Part shown: piece after piece, positions 63,336 to 64,000 of the stretch | How the letters are laid out: every line of letters begins with the position of its first letter | Position numbering within the stretch: position 1 is the first letter of the stretch | DNA from: Roseobacter insulae | GTDB taxonomy: Bacteria > Pseudomonadota > Alphaproteobacteria > Rhodobacterales > Rhodobacteraceae | Direction of reading: 5' to 3' | DNA: 64,000 nucleotides | Assembly: GCF_019375555.1 (NCBI RefSeq) | Contig: NZ_JAHXDN010000005.1 | Coordinates: 124,001 to 188,000 of the forward strand | The notes under the pieces: model-generated | Databases searched by the model: none | What the model was told of the DNA's origin: nothing | The model's input: only the letters and a program-made list of their open reading frames with translations | Made by a program: the position numbers and the translations under genes

Positions 63336-63464
63336 GGGCCGCGCCCGACCTCGGGCCGAAGGCCGTCTTGCAAAGGCTCCGGGGGAGCCTTTGAGGCCGC
63401 AGGGGGCGTCAGCCCGGGGTGCACGTATGTGCGCCCTCCCCGTGGGGGAGGTCGGGCGCGGCCC
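63336..63464. repeat. Large 17-bp inverted repeat after odhB
   Basis: GGGCCGCGCCCGACCTC (63336-63352) and GAGGTCGGGCGCGGCCC (63448-63464) are perfect inverted copies 95 bp apart. The loop holds copy D of the three-base-loop hairpins. It begins 22 bp after the odhB stop. Confidence 0.8.
63371..63393 (+). repeat. Three-base-loop hairpin, copy D (after odhB)
   Basis: CAAAGGCTCC-GGG-GGAGCCTTTG has a 10-bp perfect stem and a three-base loop. Downstream is GGGGGCGTCAGCCCGGGG, similar to the core of copies A to C. Confidence 0.75.
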
Positions 63465-63480
63465 GAGGCGGGGCCTCGGG
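63435..63480 (+). repeat. Two further three-base-loop hairpins after odhB
   Basis: CCTCCCC-GTG-GGGGAGG (63435-63451) overlaps the right arm of the large inverted repeat, so the two structures exclude each other. CCCGAGGC-GGG-GCCTCGGG (63462-63480) follows. Neither has a T-tract. Confidence 0.7.
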
Positions 63481-63512
63481 CTATTTCCTGGTAAGTTACT
63501 GGTGGGGCAAAA

Positions 63513-63941
63513 ATGGACCTAAAAGAATTCATAATGGAGACGATCAGCGGCATTGTTGAAGCAACTGCCGAGCTTCAAAATCAGTACCAGGGACTCGGGG
63601 TAATCGTTAATCCGCCAGTCTCAGTCCAAGAACGAGACCTGTATGAGGAAAACAATGCCGGACACACGTATCGCCGTGTTGAAACCGTTCATTTCGACGT
63701 GGCCGTTTCCGCGACCTCGGAAAGTGGTGGAGGCGGCAAAGCCGGCTTGAAAATTCTTTCTGTCGAAGCCGGGCTTGATGGCAAACATGCTCGACGCAGC
63801 GAAGAGGCAAGTCGCGTCAAGTTCTCTATCCCGATGACACTCCCACCAAGTGCTGCAGAAACCAAAAATAAGCAGATCCTAGACCAAGACACTGCCGCCA
63901 GCTCTGGATCATATGATTTTGATGCGCGCGACGATTTATAA
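63513..63941 (+). CDS. Trypco2-like domain protein
   Basis: This 142-residue protein starts with an amphipathic helix (DLKEFIMETISGIVEATAEL), then a strand-rich part with VETVHFDVAVSATSESGGGG and KAGLKILSVEAGLDGK, and SRVKFSIPMTL. This order (helix, then beta strands around a GGGKAG turn) matches the trypsin-co-occurring domain 2 (trypco2) type, found beside proteases and conflict-system genes. The tail is acidic. It lies 199 bp after odhB, after the hairpin nest, with lower GC. No protease gene is visible in the window. Confidence 0.65.
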   Translation: MDLKEFIMETISGIVEATAELQNQYQGLGVIVNPPVSVQERDLYEENNAGHTYRRVETVHFDVAVSATSESGGGGKAGLKILSVEAGLDGKHARRSEEASRVKFSIPMTLPPSAAETKNKQILDQDTAASSGSYDFDARDDL

Positions 63942-64000
63942 TGCTGAGGCCGGTGCGCGACCGCCGGGCGGAAGCGAAGTGCCCGCCCGTCAAACCAAAG
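63942..64000. other. Window end, hairpin and shared 15-mer
   Basis: No gene is seen. CGGGCGG (63965-63971) pairs with CCGCCCG (63983-63989). The 15-mer CCCGCCCGTCAAACC (63982-63996) occurs also at 58270-58284, upstream of the membrane protein between sucD and odhA. Confidence 0.55.

Overview
The window reads as a chromosomal segment of a marine alphaproteobacterium of the order Rhodobacterales (Roseobacter group). The reasons are the high GC content, four genes of the ethylmalonyl-CoA pathway (ccr, ecm/meaA, a mesaconyl-CoA hydratase and an Mcl2-type malyl-CoA thioesterase), a luxR-luxI quorum-sensing pair, TIGR02186, NnrU, DUF1194 and DUF1989 family proteins, and an mdh-sucCD-odhAB arrangement. 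I did not identify a species. No tRNA, rRNA, CRISPR array, insertion sequence or phage gene is visible. Both ends are cut: opgG lacks its 5' part, and the sequence stops shortly after odhB, where lpd would be expected.

Layout. 1-3011: osmoregulated periplasmic glucan genes opgGH. 3184-6601: a minus-strand block with an esterase, a rhodanese, a YHS protein, an SseB-like protein and a uracil-DNA glycosylase-like protein. 6653-9434: an ArsR repressor with its operator-like dyad, a permease of the YraQ/ArsP type, and NhaA. 9630-12757: surface polysaccharide genes (KpsT-like ATPase, KpsE-like protein, KdsA). 12764-22159: housekeeping and small proteins (AsmA, RimO, CDGSH, M48 lipoprotein, class IV aminotransferase, BLUF protein, universal stress protein, NifU, GFA, TsaB, RimI). 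22316-26936: a four-gene BMP-type nucleoside ABC importer. 27033-31023: TauE/SafE exporter with TIGR02186, then an SDR and a helicase. 31077-32706: luxI, luxR and a small upstream gene. 32925-38426: ccr, a PlsB/PlsC-like acyltransferase, a GNAT protein and ecm. 38516-40882: deoD, DUF1989 and an AhpD-like protein. 41001-45456: sdhCDAB, with two extra genes between sdhA and sdhB. 45613-50431: DUF1194, DUF4344, mch, DUF1737, nnrU, mcl2 and a small exported protein. 50491-63313: TSUP exporter, mdh, TetR, sucC, four accessory genes, sucD, one accessory gene, odhA, odhB. 63513-63941: a trypco2-like protein.

How the parts fit. Crotonyl-CoA formed from acetyl-CoA is reductively carboxylated by Ccr. 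Ecm and Mch carry the product on to beta-methylmalyl-CoA. Mcl2 hydrolyses malyl-CoA to malate, which enters the TCA cycle through Mdh and the Sdh and Suc enzymes encoded in the same window.

The most interesting signals are non-coding. (1) Two nearly identical elements, each a pair of TGTGATCAC palindromes spaced exactly 21 bp, lie upstream of sdhC and of sucC and suggest one regulator for both TCA operons. (2) A family of hairpins with three-base loops and changing but fully paired stems follows sdhB, sucC, sucD (twice) and odhB. (3) Low-GC accessory genes sit at the seams between suc genes. (4) A TTGCGCA motif recurs upstream of ccr, mcl2 and mdh. Functions below are inferred from protein motifs and order; no database search was possible.
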